Assembly: GCA_966128725.1 (NCBI GenBank)
Contig: CBHYLN010000077.1
Coordinates: 1-25,573 of the forward strand
Reading direction: 5' to 3'
DNA length: 25,573 nt
Source: JAFDZV01 sp966128725
GTDB taxonomy: Bacteria; Bacteroidota; Ignavibacteria; OLB7
In this document: positions 9,201 to 16,395 of the stretch, piece after piece
How positions within the stretch are numbered: position 1 is the stretch's first letter
Layout of the letters: every line of letters begins with the position of its first letter
Notes under the pieces: generated by a model
What the model saw: only the letters and a program-made list of their open reading frames with translations
Told to the model about the DNA's origin: nothing
Databases searched by the model: none
Translations under genes and position numbers: made by a program

Positions 9201-9724
9201 CAAGCTTCAAGGGGTTGATGAACTGCTTTGCCGTGCTTGCTTCCAAGGCCCTTCAGTACGGTATGCCGCTGGAGAAGATGGTGGACACGTTCACCTTTAC
9301 ACGGTTCGAGCCGGCGGGGCCGGTGTATGGCCACGAGGCCATCAAGAATGCGACGTCGATCATCGATTATGTGTTCCGTGCCATCGGGTACGAGTACCTT
9401 GGTCGTGAGGACTTTATTCATGTGAAGGCGGTGGACGAGGGCACCGGTGAGCCGCGCCCGAAGGAGACCGAGCCATATGTGAACGGCCATGGAAAGCTGA
9501 AGCTTTCCCCGGGGCAGGAGCTTTACACCAAGCAGTCGCGCGCGGTGGACACCACGGTTGCGCCACCCGTGCGGCCGATTGGTGACAACCAGAAGAAGGT
9601 GATGACGGCGAAGGCGCAGGGGTACACCGGCGAGCAGTGCGGCAACTGTGGTTCGATGCGTGTAAAGCAGAACGGTGCATGCCACGTATGCGAGGATTGT
9701 GGCACCACGAGCGGTTGCTCGTAG
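6224..9724 (+). CDS. nrdJ: Vitamin B12-dependent (class II) ribonucleotide reductase
   Basis: This 1166-residue enzyme reduces ribonucleotides to deoxyribonucleotides using adenosylcobalamin as radical source, so it works with or without oxygen. The start is the ATG at 6224, ten bases after AGGAG (6209-6213); an in-frame ATG at 6113 would add a non-conserved tail. Visible landmarks are C183 (PHACFIQSV, redox cysteine region), NPCSE with the catalytic-region C455 followed by DDTACNLASINL, and the nucleotide-site loop VLAPTGTIGLVMDCDTTGIE. The C-terminus (residues 1139-1166) has the class II Zn-finger-like cysteine cluster CGNC...C..C..C with a final SGCS; its last cysteines would re-reduce the active site. 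A TSCPD-like domain sits at about 950-1070. A short duplicated segment, VDASGNPVLDASGNQVLG, lies at about residue 67. It appears to be a single-gene unit ending at a strong terminator. Confidence 0.97.
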   Translation: MKITRRFTQAGHNVYDMFEYTHRSSVLRNPDGSVVFEMHDIEVPVSWSQVATDILAQKYFRKAGVPQVDASGNPVLDASGNQVLGPERSVRQVAHRLAGCWAAWGREHSYFDSEDDAAAFYDENVYMLLKQMAAPNSPQWFNTGLAYAYGITGPAQGHYFVDAVTGKLMRSKDAYTHPQPHACFIQSVNDDLVNEGGIFDLITREARIFKYGSGTGSNFSALRAEGEPLSGGGVSSGLMSFLKVADRAAGAVKSGGTTRRAAKMVILNVDHPDIETFINWKVAEEHKVAALVAGSKVCNLFLNEIMAVAAAEGNDYSQPGSNLHTIVQKALNRGVPMNYVLRALALVEQGYSSFDFSTYNTHYEGEAYITVSGQNSNNTVRVTNEFMEAVEADAPWSLTRRTDGKAVKTMQARELWQKINTAAWGSADPGLQFHTTINEWHTCPADGEINASNPCSEYMFLDDTACNLASINLAHFYDPETRNFDAEGFVHACRIWTVVLEISVLMAQFPSKGIAQKSYDFRTLGLGYANLGTVLMMAGIPYDSQEGRAWAGAITAVMTGEAYATSAEMASQLGTFPGYKRNAANMLRVIANHRRAAYNVPVDQYEGLTIPPVGIDHTFCPANLVQMAKHTWDRALELGTAHGFRNAQVTVLAPTGTIGLVMDCDTTGIEPDFAIVKFKKLAGGGYFKIVNQSVPKALHALGYSDAEILEIERYIKGHGTLIGAPHVNVASLKDRGFTQEKIDAIEKQLDGVFDVKFAFNKWTLGEEFLRGLGFSNEQLNDPMFDVLGALGFSADQIEAANQYICGMMTIEGAPGLKEEHLAVFDCANKCGKYGRRYIDYMGHVHMMAAAQPFISGAISKTINMPDHATVEQVAHVYSESWKLMLKAIALYRDGSKLSQPLNSISDSDLVEEVRLSDMVGDENDWDENVGPAQVHERIVEKVYHRAERRRLPKRRHGFVREATVGGHKVFLRTGEYEDGTIGEIFIDMYKEGASFKGLMNCFAVLASKALQYGMPLEKMVDTFTFTRFEPAGPVYGHEAIKNATSIIDYVFRAIGYEYLGREDFIHVKAVDEGTGEPRPKETEPYVNGHGKLKLSPGQELYTKQSRAVDTTVAPPVRPIGDNQKKVMTAKAQGYTGEQCGNCGSMRVKQNGACHVCEDCGTTSGCS

Positions 9725-9790
9725 CGTCCGTGATGCCAAGCACCCTGCGTGCGTGGCCTGGCTCATGTGATTCGTGAATGTGCAATTGAA

Positions 9791-9829
9791 CAAGGGGAGC
9801 GAAGGTGATTCGCTCCCCTTGTTTCTTTT
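9791..9829 (+). terminator. Rho-independent terminator of nrdJ
   Basis: A perfect 13-base stem, CAAGGGGAGCGAA (9791-9803) with TTCGCTCCCCTTG (9809-9821), carries a five-base loop and is followed by TTTCTTTT. It lies 66 bases after the nrdJ stop codon. Confidence 0.93.
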
Positions 9830-9830
9830 G

Positions 9831-10241
9831 TGGCCTTGCTGGATTGATGCTGCGCTTGTGCTGATTTGTGGGTGCTCACCATGGGATGAATTGTTGCCTG
9901 GCACACCCACGGATCTGTTGGACATTGGCCTGTGAGCCGCATGAAATACGGGCGTGCGGCATTGTCCCTGGTCTGTGCCGTGATCTGTTATCGGCGTCTG
10001 TAAGCGAATCGATGCCGGGATTGTACTGGCATGCCGGGATGATGTCACACTACGGATGGCTGGGTTGTCATAGGTGGTTCCATTGCACTGTTGCGGCGAA
10101 TGTTATCGGTTAGGACATTCTGTGGAATCGAATGGGATCAAGAAAAACAGCGTGACGAACGCTGCCGATGCCGTGTTATTTCCACGTGTGGCCGCACAAT
10201 GCATGCAATGGATTACGTTCACTCAAACCTTGGAACAGGCC
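9831..10241. other. Gap between nrdJ terminator and repeat lipoprotein
   Basis: I see no supported gene, RNA or perfect promoter match in this 411-base stretch. The promoter of the lipoprotein gene should be here, but no perfect TAnnTTTG was found. Small open frames present (such as one at 9868-10113) have Cys/His-rich composition without any recognisable signature. Confidence 0.4.
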
Positions 10242-10613
10242 ATGACAAAGAAGATTCGCCCTGTCGTGTATATCGCGGCATCCGCTCTGACAATGGTAAT
10301 CGTGGGTTGTAACCCCTTCGTTGATCCGTGGGGTGGTGGTATTGGTGGTGGCGGCAACGGTGGAGGTGGTAATGGTGGAGGCGGCAACGGTGGAGGTGGT
10401 TGTGGGGATACGACGTGGGTTGATCCCGGCGACACGCTTGGTGGTGGATGGCACGGCGGTGATCCGGATGATACGCTGGGCGGTGGATGGCACGGTGGTG
10501 ACCCGAATGACTCGCTGGGCGGTGGATGGCACGGCGGTGATCCGGGTGATACGCTGGGTGGTGGTCATGGCGGCGGTCCGAACGACACGCTGCGCCATGG
10601 TCGCCGAGGCTGA
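10242..10613 (+). CDS. Small Gly-rich repeat lipoprotein of unknown function
   Basis: The predicted 123-residue protein starts at the ATG at 10242, chosen because it begins a textbook lipoprotein signal: KK, a hydrophobic core, and lipobox IVGC with Cys23. The longer upstream frame (ATG at 10074) would bury that signal. After the lipid anchor comes a glycine tract with periodic Asn (GGGGN units, residues about 31-53). Four tandem 13-residue repeats of the form D[TS]LGGGWHGGDPx follow at residues 64-114, the last one degenerate, then a basic tail (RHGRRG). Each full repeat has one Trp and one His between glycines and Asp-Pro at the end. I do not recognise a family. Surface display and metal or polyanion binding through the His/Asp residues are guesses. 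It stands alone between terminators. The Shine-Dalgarno region (GGAACAGG) is weak. Confidence 0.7.
   Translation: MTKKIRPVVYIAASALTMVIVGCNPFVDPWGGGIGGGGNGGGGNGGGGNGGGGCGDTTWVDPGDTLGGGWHGGDPDDTLGGGWHGGDPNDSLGGGWHGGDPGDTLGGGHGGGPNDTLRHGRRG
10431..10583 (+). repeat. 39-base in-frame tandem repeats in the lipoprotein gene
   Basis: Four copies of a unit encoding D[TS]LGGGWHGGDPx (three of 39 bases, a last one of 36) follow one another with few base changes. The unit length is a multiple of three, so copy-number change by slippage or recombination would preserve the reading frame. A second, simpler glycine-codon repeat precedes it at about 10332-10400. Confidence 0.85.
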
Positions 10614-10819
10614 CCAACCCTGCCGAAGGACATAGGACGGCATTGTGTGTGGATGTCGTGAGCATGCATCCGGGCACAGTGTGATTCGGGGCCTGTCGCA
10701 GAGCCGGCATTGCGAGGGAATGATCGGAACGTAGCGTCGGGATTCGTGGATGGTTGGTAGTGGTGTGGTTTGCCCACACCGTTCACGTCACGTACGTCTC
10801 ACGGTGATGTGTACATGCA

Positions 10820-10860
10820 AATCCCCCCATGGTCGGACTTCCATGGGGGGATTGTTGTTT
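10820..10860 (+). terminator. Rho-independent terminator between lipoprotein gene and rsmG
   Basis: AATCCCCCCATGG (10820-10832) and CCATGGGGGGATT (10841-10853) form a perfect 13-base stem with an eight-base loop. It is followed on the plus strand by GTTGTTTT, serving the lipoprotein gene. The minus side has only a short T-run (TTTG), but the same hairpin may also end rsmG transcripts, since the rsmG stop lies 24 bases away. Confidence 0.88.
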
Positions 10861-10876
10861 TCGCTCGTAAGACCGA

Positions 10877-11668
10877 TTACAGTGAATCGGTCCGGGGTGC
10901 GTCCGTGCCGGCGGGCCGATCGGCTTCAGCGGCAACCGGCTGGGTGCCATTGGCTGCTTCAATCGCCGGCCAGCGCACCCGGATCAGTTTCTTCTCCTCG
11001 GCTTCAAACCAGTCGCATCCGCGAACGTGCAGCGCGAGCTCGGTTATCTCGGCATCCTTGAACTTGGTCTGTGCCTGCCGGATTTCCTCATCCAAGGTTC
11101 CGCCCTTCAGCGTCAGAATCTTACCGGTAGCCTTCAGCACCGGCTTCGACCATTTCATCAGATCCACCAGCGGAGCCGTTGCGCGCGACACGATAAGATC
11201 ATACGGGCCTTTCAGGTTGGGTCGGTTCGCCAACTCCTCGGCGCGATCGCGCACCGCAATCAGGCCGTGCTTCGTGATGTGCCCGGCGATCATTCCAACG
11301 GTCTGCACCTTCTTCGCGATCGAATCCAGCAGCACCACATCGAATTTCGGATTGATGATCTTCAACGGGATGCCCGGCAGCCCGCCGCCGGTGCCGATGT
11401 CGAGCACCTTGCCGAACGGCGGCAATTCGCCGGTGAAGGCCAGTGCCGTGCAATGAAGGATATGGTGCAGCCAGATCTGGTCAATGTCCCGGCGCGAAAT
11501 CAAATTCACGCGCTCGTTCCAGTAGACCAGGTCGTTGGCGTACCGTTCGAATTGCTCCATCTGTTCCTGTGAGAGGATCAGACCGTTGGTTGAGCAAATC
11601 GACCAAAATTCTATCGGGTCCACAGTGTTGACGTTGTTGAGAGGGATCAGGGTATCGCAAAAACGCAC
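10877..11668 (-). CDS. rsmG: 16S rRNA (guanine-527-N7) methyltransferase RsmG
   Basis: This is the S-adenosylmethionine-dependent enzyme that methylates N7 of G527 in 16S rRNA. The 263-residue product shows the RsmG N-terminal helix pattern (FERYANDLVYWNERVNLIS, residues 40-58), the SAM loop VLDIGTGGGLPGIPL (88-102), the acidic strand VVLLDS (111-116) and the conserved YDLIVSRA (156-163). The C-terminal roughly 25 residues (Ala/Asp/Arg-rich) extend past the family core. The start is a GTG at 11668; another GTG at 11623 (just before DPIEFWSIC) is equally possible, and neither has a clear ribosome site. The gene follows the heparinase-like gene by 42 bases on the same strand and may be co-transcribed, although the functions are unrelated. 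Confidence 0.95.
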   Translation of the reverse strand: MRFCDTLIPLNNVNTVDPIEFWSICSTNGLILSQEQMEQFERYANDLVYWNERVNLISRRDIDQIWLHHILHCTALAFTGELPPFGKVLDIGTGGGLPGIPLKIINPKFDVVLLDSIAKKVQTVGMIAGHITKHGLIAVRDRAEELANRPNLKGPYDLIVSRATAPLVDLMKWSKPVLKATGKILTLKGGTLDEEIRQAQTKFKDAEITELALHVRGCDWFEAEEKKLIRVRWPAIEAANGTQPVAAEADRPAGTDAPRTDSL

Positions 11669-11710
11669 AAGCTACAGCGCGGTGCCAGAACAGGAATCGT
11701 GGGAATGGTA

Positions 11711-14407
11711 TCAGCGTGCAATGAGCAGCTTGCGATGCGCGGCCGCGGTGCCGTCGATCTGCAGGGTTACCAGATATACGCCGCTGGCCAGTTGTGCGAT
11801 CCCGAGCCCGGCGATTGATCCGGCGGGGTCCAGTTCGGCGCTGGCCGCCTGCTCGCCAAGCGCATTATACACTATCAGTCGTGCGGCGCTGCCACCGTCC
11901 GCCGAGTATTCAACACGAAGCTCGTTGTTCGCTTCCGTTAACTGTCCGATCGAGCCTCGCACGCCTGTCGGGTGTTTCGCCGGCGTGTCGCCGATCTCGC
12001 CGGACTCGGCCACAAACCATCCAGCGCCCGATACGGAAATCGTCATTGCGCCCAGGCCCGGCCCATACGTCCACTGCTCAACGGCATCGCCTTGCACATT
12101 CGTGATGAAGCGCATCGACGGCACGATGATCTGCCCGGCACGACTGTAATAGCCACGGATAAAGCGGGTGCCATCATCCTCCAGCACCAGTGTGCCTCGT
12201 TCGGTTGTAAGGATTGTGCCGTATCCCATGGCGGCAACGTGTGTGCCGTCCACAATGGTTGCTCTCAGGACGTTGCCCGTCGTATCACGCCCAAGGTATG
12301 TCACGGCTGCATCGGTGTAAATCTTCCCGGCGATATGGCTGATTGTGTCGGGAATCTGGATGTCCGCCGTGTCGGCTTGTGCTATGAACAGGTTGAAGCC
12401 GTTGTCGGTCGAGATAACGGCGGCTTCGGGTGTTGGGCGTGAGACAATGTCCGGCAGGGCGTCGCCGGCCGTCGCCGGGGCAAGCACGGCCACGAACTCC
12501 GATGCCGATCTGCCGGATGTTTCCACTGTCAATGCCGTGTGTGGTGCGGCGGAATCATACGTGAGCTCGTGGCGGCCGGCAACCGTATCGAAACGCGCGG
12601 CTCCGGCACGCGAGGTTACCTGTGCCAGAAGTGTGGCATTGCCGCGGCTCCACGTTGCCGCGCCGTGGTCCAATGCGGCGGTGCACCGGCCGTTGATGGT
12701 GTCGCCGCCGCTGATGCCATTGCCGTGCAGTTGCCATGTATAGCGATGCGGAGCGGTAGCCGTAACCAGATCGGCGAGCACGAAGTATCGATTGTCGATG
12801 AAGAATGCGTGGCGAGCGAACGACGCTCCGGAATATGCCGTGGTGGCGAGCGCATAGTCGAGCGAAGCGAAGTCCACCGCGTTGCTGATGTATGCGTCGG
12901 CACCACCCGGAATTCCTGGTGTGCCAATGGCCGGCCCGGAGCCGTCAACCAGAATCATGTTATGATTCGCGGCATTGCCAACCTCGGCTCGGCGATCGTA
13001 CTTGAGATAACCCGGGTCGAGCGCAAGCGCCTGATTGCCCAGTTGAATCATGAAGCTCGTCTCATCGGCCTGGTTGTGGCCGGCGCCGGCCGTGCGTGCG
13101 TTGCCGTGCTCGGCGGTGATGTGCATGTACGCTGCATTGGGTCCCCACGACGAGCGGAACACCAGGTCGCCCGCGGCGGGCAGTGCCTGCATGGCGGAGT
13201 CGTTCCATTGCTCGCTATCGGTTCCGCAGGCCAGATAGTTCGCGCGCATGTCAACCGTGGAGTTCAGCTGAGCGGCGAGTTTTGAATCGCCGCCCGCGAT
13301 CGCTGTGTTGTAGCGCGGGTTGCCGGCAAGCGCAAGCTCCGGGAATGCCTCGCCAGTAAACGAATCGTCGATGGGCGGTTGCAGGCCGTCGGGTGTACGG
13401 ATTCGGCTTGCCCATTCATACAGCAGAGTAAACGATGGATCGTACCACGGGTGCCGTATCTGGCGTGTGGTGCCGTTGAATGTAAGGGCGAGCGTTGTGT
13501 CGGGAAGGAAATGCCGCAACGACCGAATCAACGGCAGGAGATTGAGAAACGCATAGCGGAAGTAGTGCGGGCCTTCGGCATATCCGGCCAGCGAGTCGGG
13601 ATTCGATTGCCGCCCGCCATCGCGCCAGAGCACGTTGTCCATGTTCCAGAGCGCGGCCGCGATCCAGCGTTCTGGCTGTTCGGCCTCATCGGTGCTGGTT
13701 GCGTCGTTCAACGTCACTGCCGCCACGCCGAGTGCTCCGGCGGTCATCAATGCGTGGTTGTTCTTTACCAGACCGAAGAATGTAAAGCCGAGGATGGAGC
13801 GTGTGGACTCGCGATAGAGATTCCCCGCATACTGCTGCAAGCGGCGACGCGCGGTATCCAGCACGGTTCGGCTGATGCCTGCGGTCTGCGCCATGTCGTA
13901 GGCGGCCAACAGATCTATCATGTCCTTGGTGCGCCACTGCCAGTCGTCGTATGCCGAGGGGTCGGCAATGGTGATGGCATTGACCGACGTATTGCACTCG
14001 GTGAAGATTCGTTCAACCGTTGCCACCAGGCTTGCCCGATCGCCGGGGGAAAGCGTTGTGAAGAACGGGCCGGCCGGGCCGCGATCAACGAGCAACACGA
14101 ACACGGCGTTCTTGGCCAGCGTGGCGCGCGCGCGGCGGCCGTTGCTGGTTGTGTTGTCGGCAGGAACCGATGCGAATGCGTCGCGGAACACCGCGTTGTA
14201 GATGGTTCGATACGTTCCGCTGTCCAGCCTCGCCTGCAACAGCGCTATCTCGTCGCCGTTGATAAGAACCCGTGGTCTGCGCTCGATGGCCCGTGCGGGA
14301 TGCCAGGCCCCTGTCTGGGCAACCGCGGCACACAGCGGTAGCAGTGTCAGCAGTGCTATGACGAACAGCCGAGGCCATGCTGGTACGGTCGGAGAGCGGT
14401 GTTTCAT
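11711..14407 (-). CDS. Secreted heparinase II/III-like protein with T9SS sorting tail
   Basis: This 898-residue protein has a signal peptide (residues 1-30, cleavage after AVA). An alpha-helical N-terminal half carries KNNHALM (His218), typical of the (alpha/alpha) toroid of alginate-lyase/heparinase-like lyases. A beta-sandwich half contains GHNQADETSFMIQLGNQALA (His444) and LDPGYLKYD, the heparinase II/III signature region. Residues about 825-898 look like a type IX secretion C-terminal sorting domain (LIVYNALGEQ, LASGVYLVTLQ, ending RKLLIAR). The inferred role is eliminative cleavage of an acidic polysaccharide outside the cell or at its surface; the substrate cannot be told. No sulfatase, SusC/D pair or other carbohydrate gene is near. 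A TATCTTTG -7 element lies 53 bases upstream. The start is the ATG at 14407 before MKHRS. Confidence 0.85.
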   Translation of the reverse strand: MKHRSPTVPAWPRLFVIALLTLLPLCAAVAQTGAWHPARAIERRPRVLINGDEIALLQARLDSGTYRTIYNAVFRDAFASVPADNTTSNGRRARATLAKNAVFVLLVDRGPAGPFFTTLSPGDRASLVATVERIFTECNTSVNAITIADPSAYDDWQWRTKDMIDLLAAYDMAQTAGISRTVLDTARRRLQQYAGNLYRESTRSILGFTFFGLVKNNHALMTAGALGVAAVTLNDATSTDEAEQPERWIAAALWNMDNVLWRDGGRQSNPDSLAGYAEGPHYFRYAFLNLLPLIRSLRHFLPDTTLALTFNGTTRQIRHPWYDPSFTLLYEWASRIRTPDGLQPPIDDSFTGEAFPELALAGNPRYNTAIAGGDSKLAAQLNSTVDMRANYLACGTDSEQWNDSAMQALPAAGDLVFRSSWGPNAAYMHITAEHGNARTAGAGHNQADETSFMIQLGNQALALDPGYLKYDRRAEVGNAANHNMILVDGSGPAIGTPGIPGGADAYISNAVDFASLDYALATTAYSGASFARHAFFIDNRYFVLADLVTATAPHRYTWQLHGNGISGGDTINGRCTAALDHGAATWSRGNATLLAQVTSRAGAARFDTVAGRHELTYDSAAPHTALTVETSGRSASEFVAVLAPATAGDALPDIVSRPTPEAAVISTDNGFNLFIAQADTADIQIPDTISHIAGKIYTDAAVTYLGRDTTGNVLRATIVDGTHVAAMGYGTILTTERGTLVLEDDGTRFIRGYYSRAGQIIVPSMRFITNVQGDAVEQWTYGPGLGAMTISVSGAGWFVAESGEIGDTPAKHPTGVRGSIGQLTEANNELRVEYSADGGSAARLIVYNALGEQAASAELDPAGSIAGLGIAQLASGVYLVTLQIDGTAAAHRKLLIAR

Positions 14408-14460
14408 CTGTCGGTAGATAATGCGTGACAGAGCCGGACGCGTTCAAATGTTCGATCCGG

Positions 14461-14468
14461 CAAAGATA
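14461..14468 (-). promoter_or_regulatory. -7 element upstream of the heparinase-like gene
   Basis: TATCTTTG on the minus strand matches TAnnTTTG perfectly and is the same octamer as at the E1 promoter. It lies 53 bases before the ATG. No TTG is found at the -33 position, so the match could be incomplete or activator-dependent. Confidence 0.4.
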
Positions 14469-14600
14469 CGCATCTGCGGCATCGCGGGGTGGGCGCGCGA
14501 TGCCGTGATGACTACCGCGAATACGTTGCTGCAGGCCGGCATGCACAACCGTGTGCCGGCGCCTGCGCAGATGAAGCCAATGGGGTAGGTGCCTGCCTGC

Positions 14601-15512
14601 CTAGCGAACCAGGTTCAGCCGCTCAAGCGTGCCGCGCAGGGTTGAACGGTTCTCGTCGCTGAGACCAACAAGCGGAGGACGGAACGTTGCCGACGGGAAC
14701 ACCCCCATCATATGCAACGCTTCCTTTACCGGTACCGGGTTGGATTCGATAAAGTTCATCCGCATCAGCTCGAACAACTCCAGATGGATATTGCGGGCCG
14801 AGGCAATGTCGCCGGCCAGTGCGAATCGCACCATGTCGCCAAAGCGCGCGGGCACCTCATTGCTGACCACTGCGATTACTCCCTGGGCGCCAACGGCGAT
14901 AAGCGGCAGGGTAATGCTATCCTCACCGCTGTACAACGAGAAATGCGCCGGGGCATCGCGAATGATCGTTGTGCACTGGTCCAGATCGGCCGAGGCCTCC
15001 TTGATACCGACGATGTTGCCGTGGGCCGCAGCCAGTTGTAGTACGGTTTCGGCCGTCATGTTGCTGCCGGTTCGCGCCGGCACGTTATACATGACGATCG
15101 GCAGTTCGGGGGCTGCTTCGGCGATTGCGCTGAAGTGAGCCACGATGCCGCGCTGCGACGGCTTGTTGTAGTACGGAGAAACCACAAGCGCGCCGTCGAC
15201 GCCCAAAGCGGCTGCTTCCCGTGTCAGTTCGATGCTGGTTGCGGTAATATTCGAACCGGTGCCGGCAATCACAAGCGGACGGTTCGCGGTCACAGCCCGT
15301 GCGCGCTCGACGGTGAAGCCGATTACCGCGAGTTTCTCGTGATGGGTCATTGTGGCGCTTTCGCCGGTGGAACCACATGGCACCAGAACTTCGATGCCTG
15401 CCTGGATCTGCGTATCGATCAACGCTCCGAAGGAATCGAAATCGATCGACCCGTCGGGATGAAACGGGGTGGACAGTGCTGTGCCGGTTCCACGGAAAAG
15501 AGGCGTAGGCAT
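14601..15512 (-). CDS. dapA: 4-hydroxy-tetrahydrodipicolinate synthase
   Basis: This is a 303-residue TIM-barrel lyase that condenses pyruvate with aspartate semialdehyde, the first committed step to diaminopimelate and lysine. The pyruvate-binding GSTGES is at residues 47-52, the catalytic Tyr142 is in MYNVPARTG, and the Schiff-base Lys171 is in IVGIKEAS. YYNKP at 114-118 and the length are normal. It lies 90 bases downstream of dapB on the same strand, so the two probably form an operon catalysing consecutive steps, in the order dapB-dapA. The start is the ATG at 15512 (MPTPLFRGTGTAL), which aligns with usual N-termini. Confidence 0.97.
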   Translation of the reverse strand: MPTPLFRGTGTALSTPFHPDGSIDFDSFGALIDTQIQAGIEVLVPCGSTGESATMTHHEKLAVIGFTVERARAVTANRPLVIAGTGSNITATSIELTREAAALGVDGALVVSPYYNKPSQRGIVAHFSAIAEAAPELPIVMYNVPARTGSNMTAETVLQLAAAHGNIVGIKEASADLDQCTTIIRDAPAHFSLYSGEDSITLPLIAVGAQGVIAVVSNEVPARFGDMVRFALAGDIASARNIHLELFELMRMNFIESNPVPVKEALHMMGVFPSATFRPPLVGLSDENRSTLRGTLERLNLVR

Positions 15513-15602
15513 GGGTGTGCAGTTGAATTGATACGTTCAGGTTGATTGCGGATCAGCAGATCGCAAGTTCCGGATTCCTGTGCATCGAGGCGTACCCCGA
15601 GC

Positions 15603-16349
15603 TTAGCCGAAGAGATCCTCGAATCGGTACAGGCCTGGCGGTTGCGCGCAAACCCATTGTGCTGCCATCAACGCGCCGAGCGCGAAACCGGAACGGTTCT
15701 TGGCGCGATGGCTAAGCTCCAGTGTATCCGCGTCGGAATCAAACGTCACGGTATGTGCGCCAACGGTGCTTCCAAGACGCTGGCTTGAAACATGAAGTGC
15801 GCCGGGGGGGATAATCCCGTGCGAGGCATCGGTGAGCAGGGTGCGTTTGCGATCGAGCGCGTTCAACAGGATGTTTGCCGCCGAAAGGGCTGTTCCGCTG
15901 GGGGAGTCGGCCTTGCGGACATGGTGTACTTCATGGATGGCCGCATCGTACTGCGCCTGCTCGTTGAACAGGCGCCCGGCCTCGCGCACCAGGGCGAAGA
16001 AGATGTTGACACCAATCGAGAAGTTACTCGCGTAGATAACCGTTCCGTTTCCTTCGGCAACGATCGACTCAACCTGGGCGAGCTGTTCCAACCAGCCGGT
16101 TGTGCCCACAACAATAGGGCGATTGAGCTTCACCAGAGTCCGGATGTTTTCCAGTACGGCGTCCGGATGGGTGAACTCGATAGCGACATCGAATTGTTGG
16201 GCGGCGGCGTGGTCGATTACGTCGCCGACATCGAATGTACGGCCAATCGTAAGGCCCTGTGCCGGTGCCAGGCGCTCGATTTCATGGCCCATCTGGCCGT
16301 AGCCAACCATGCCGATACGCGGTTTGGTAGATGCGTCTGCGATGTTCAT
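15603..16349 (-). CDS. dapB: 4-hydroxy-tetrahydrodipicolinate reductase
   Basis: This 248-residue NAD(P)H-dependent enzyme acts on the DapA product. The Rossmann motif is MVGYGQMGHE (14-23). VGTTGW lies at 81-86, SNFSIGVN at 108-115, and the catalytic/substrate motif EVHHVRKADSPSGTAL at 140-155 has the usual His pair, Lys and SGT. It ends with the family-like RFEDLFG. It is transcribed divergently from the GT9 gene, with 46 bases between the starts as called, so the two promoters must overlap or lie within the coding ends. The start is the ATG at 16349. Confidence 0.97.
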   Translation of the reverse strand: MNIADASTKPRIGMVGYGQMGHEIERLAPAQGLTIGRTFDVGDVIDHAAAQQFDVAIEFTHPDAVLENIRTLVKLNRPIVVGTTGWLEQLAQVESIVAEGNGTVIYASNFSIGVNIFFALVREAGRLFNEQAQYDAAIHEVHHVRKADSPSGTALSAANILLNALDRKRTLLTDASHGIIPPGALHVSSQRLGSTVGAHTVTFDSDADTLELSHRAKNRSGFALGALMAAQWVCAQPPGLYRFEDLFG

Positions 16350-16395
16350 CGTGCGTGAAGATAGAAAAAGGGATGGCGATGCCCGAAGGTTGGCG

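Noticed and set aside
6941..10048. 1035-codon open frame on the minus strand
   Set aside because: It is the codon-aligned antisense shadow of nrdJ, and it runs through the nrdJ terminator. nrdJ is certain.
10332..10583. CRISPR-like array
   Set aside because: The repeats are in-frame coding repeats with no unique spacers and no cas gene nearby.
10219..10779. 186-codon His/Pro-rich minus-strand frame across the lipoprotein repeats
   Set aside because: It is the antisense of the Gly/Trp/His repeats; the plus strand has the lipobox and correct terminator.
13379..14341. 320-codon open frame on the plus strand
   Set aside because: It lies antisense to the heparinase-like gene, with composition typical of an antisense shadow.
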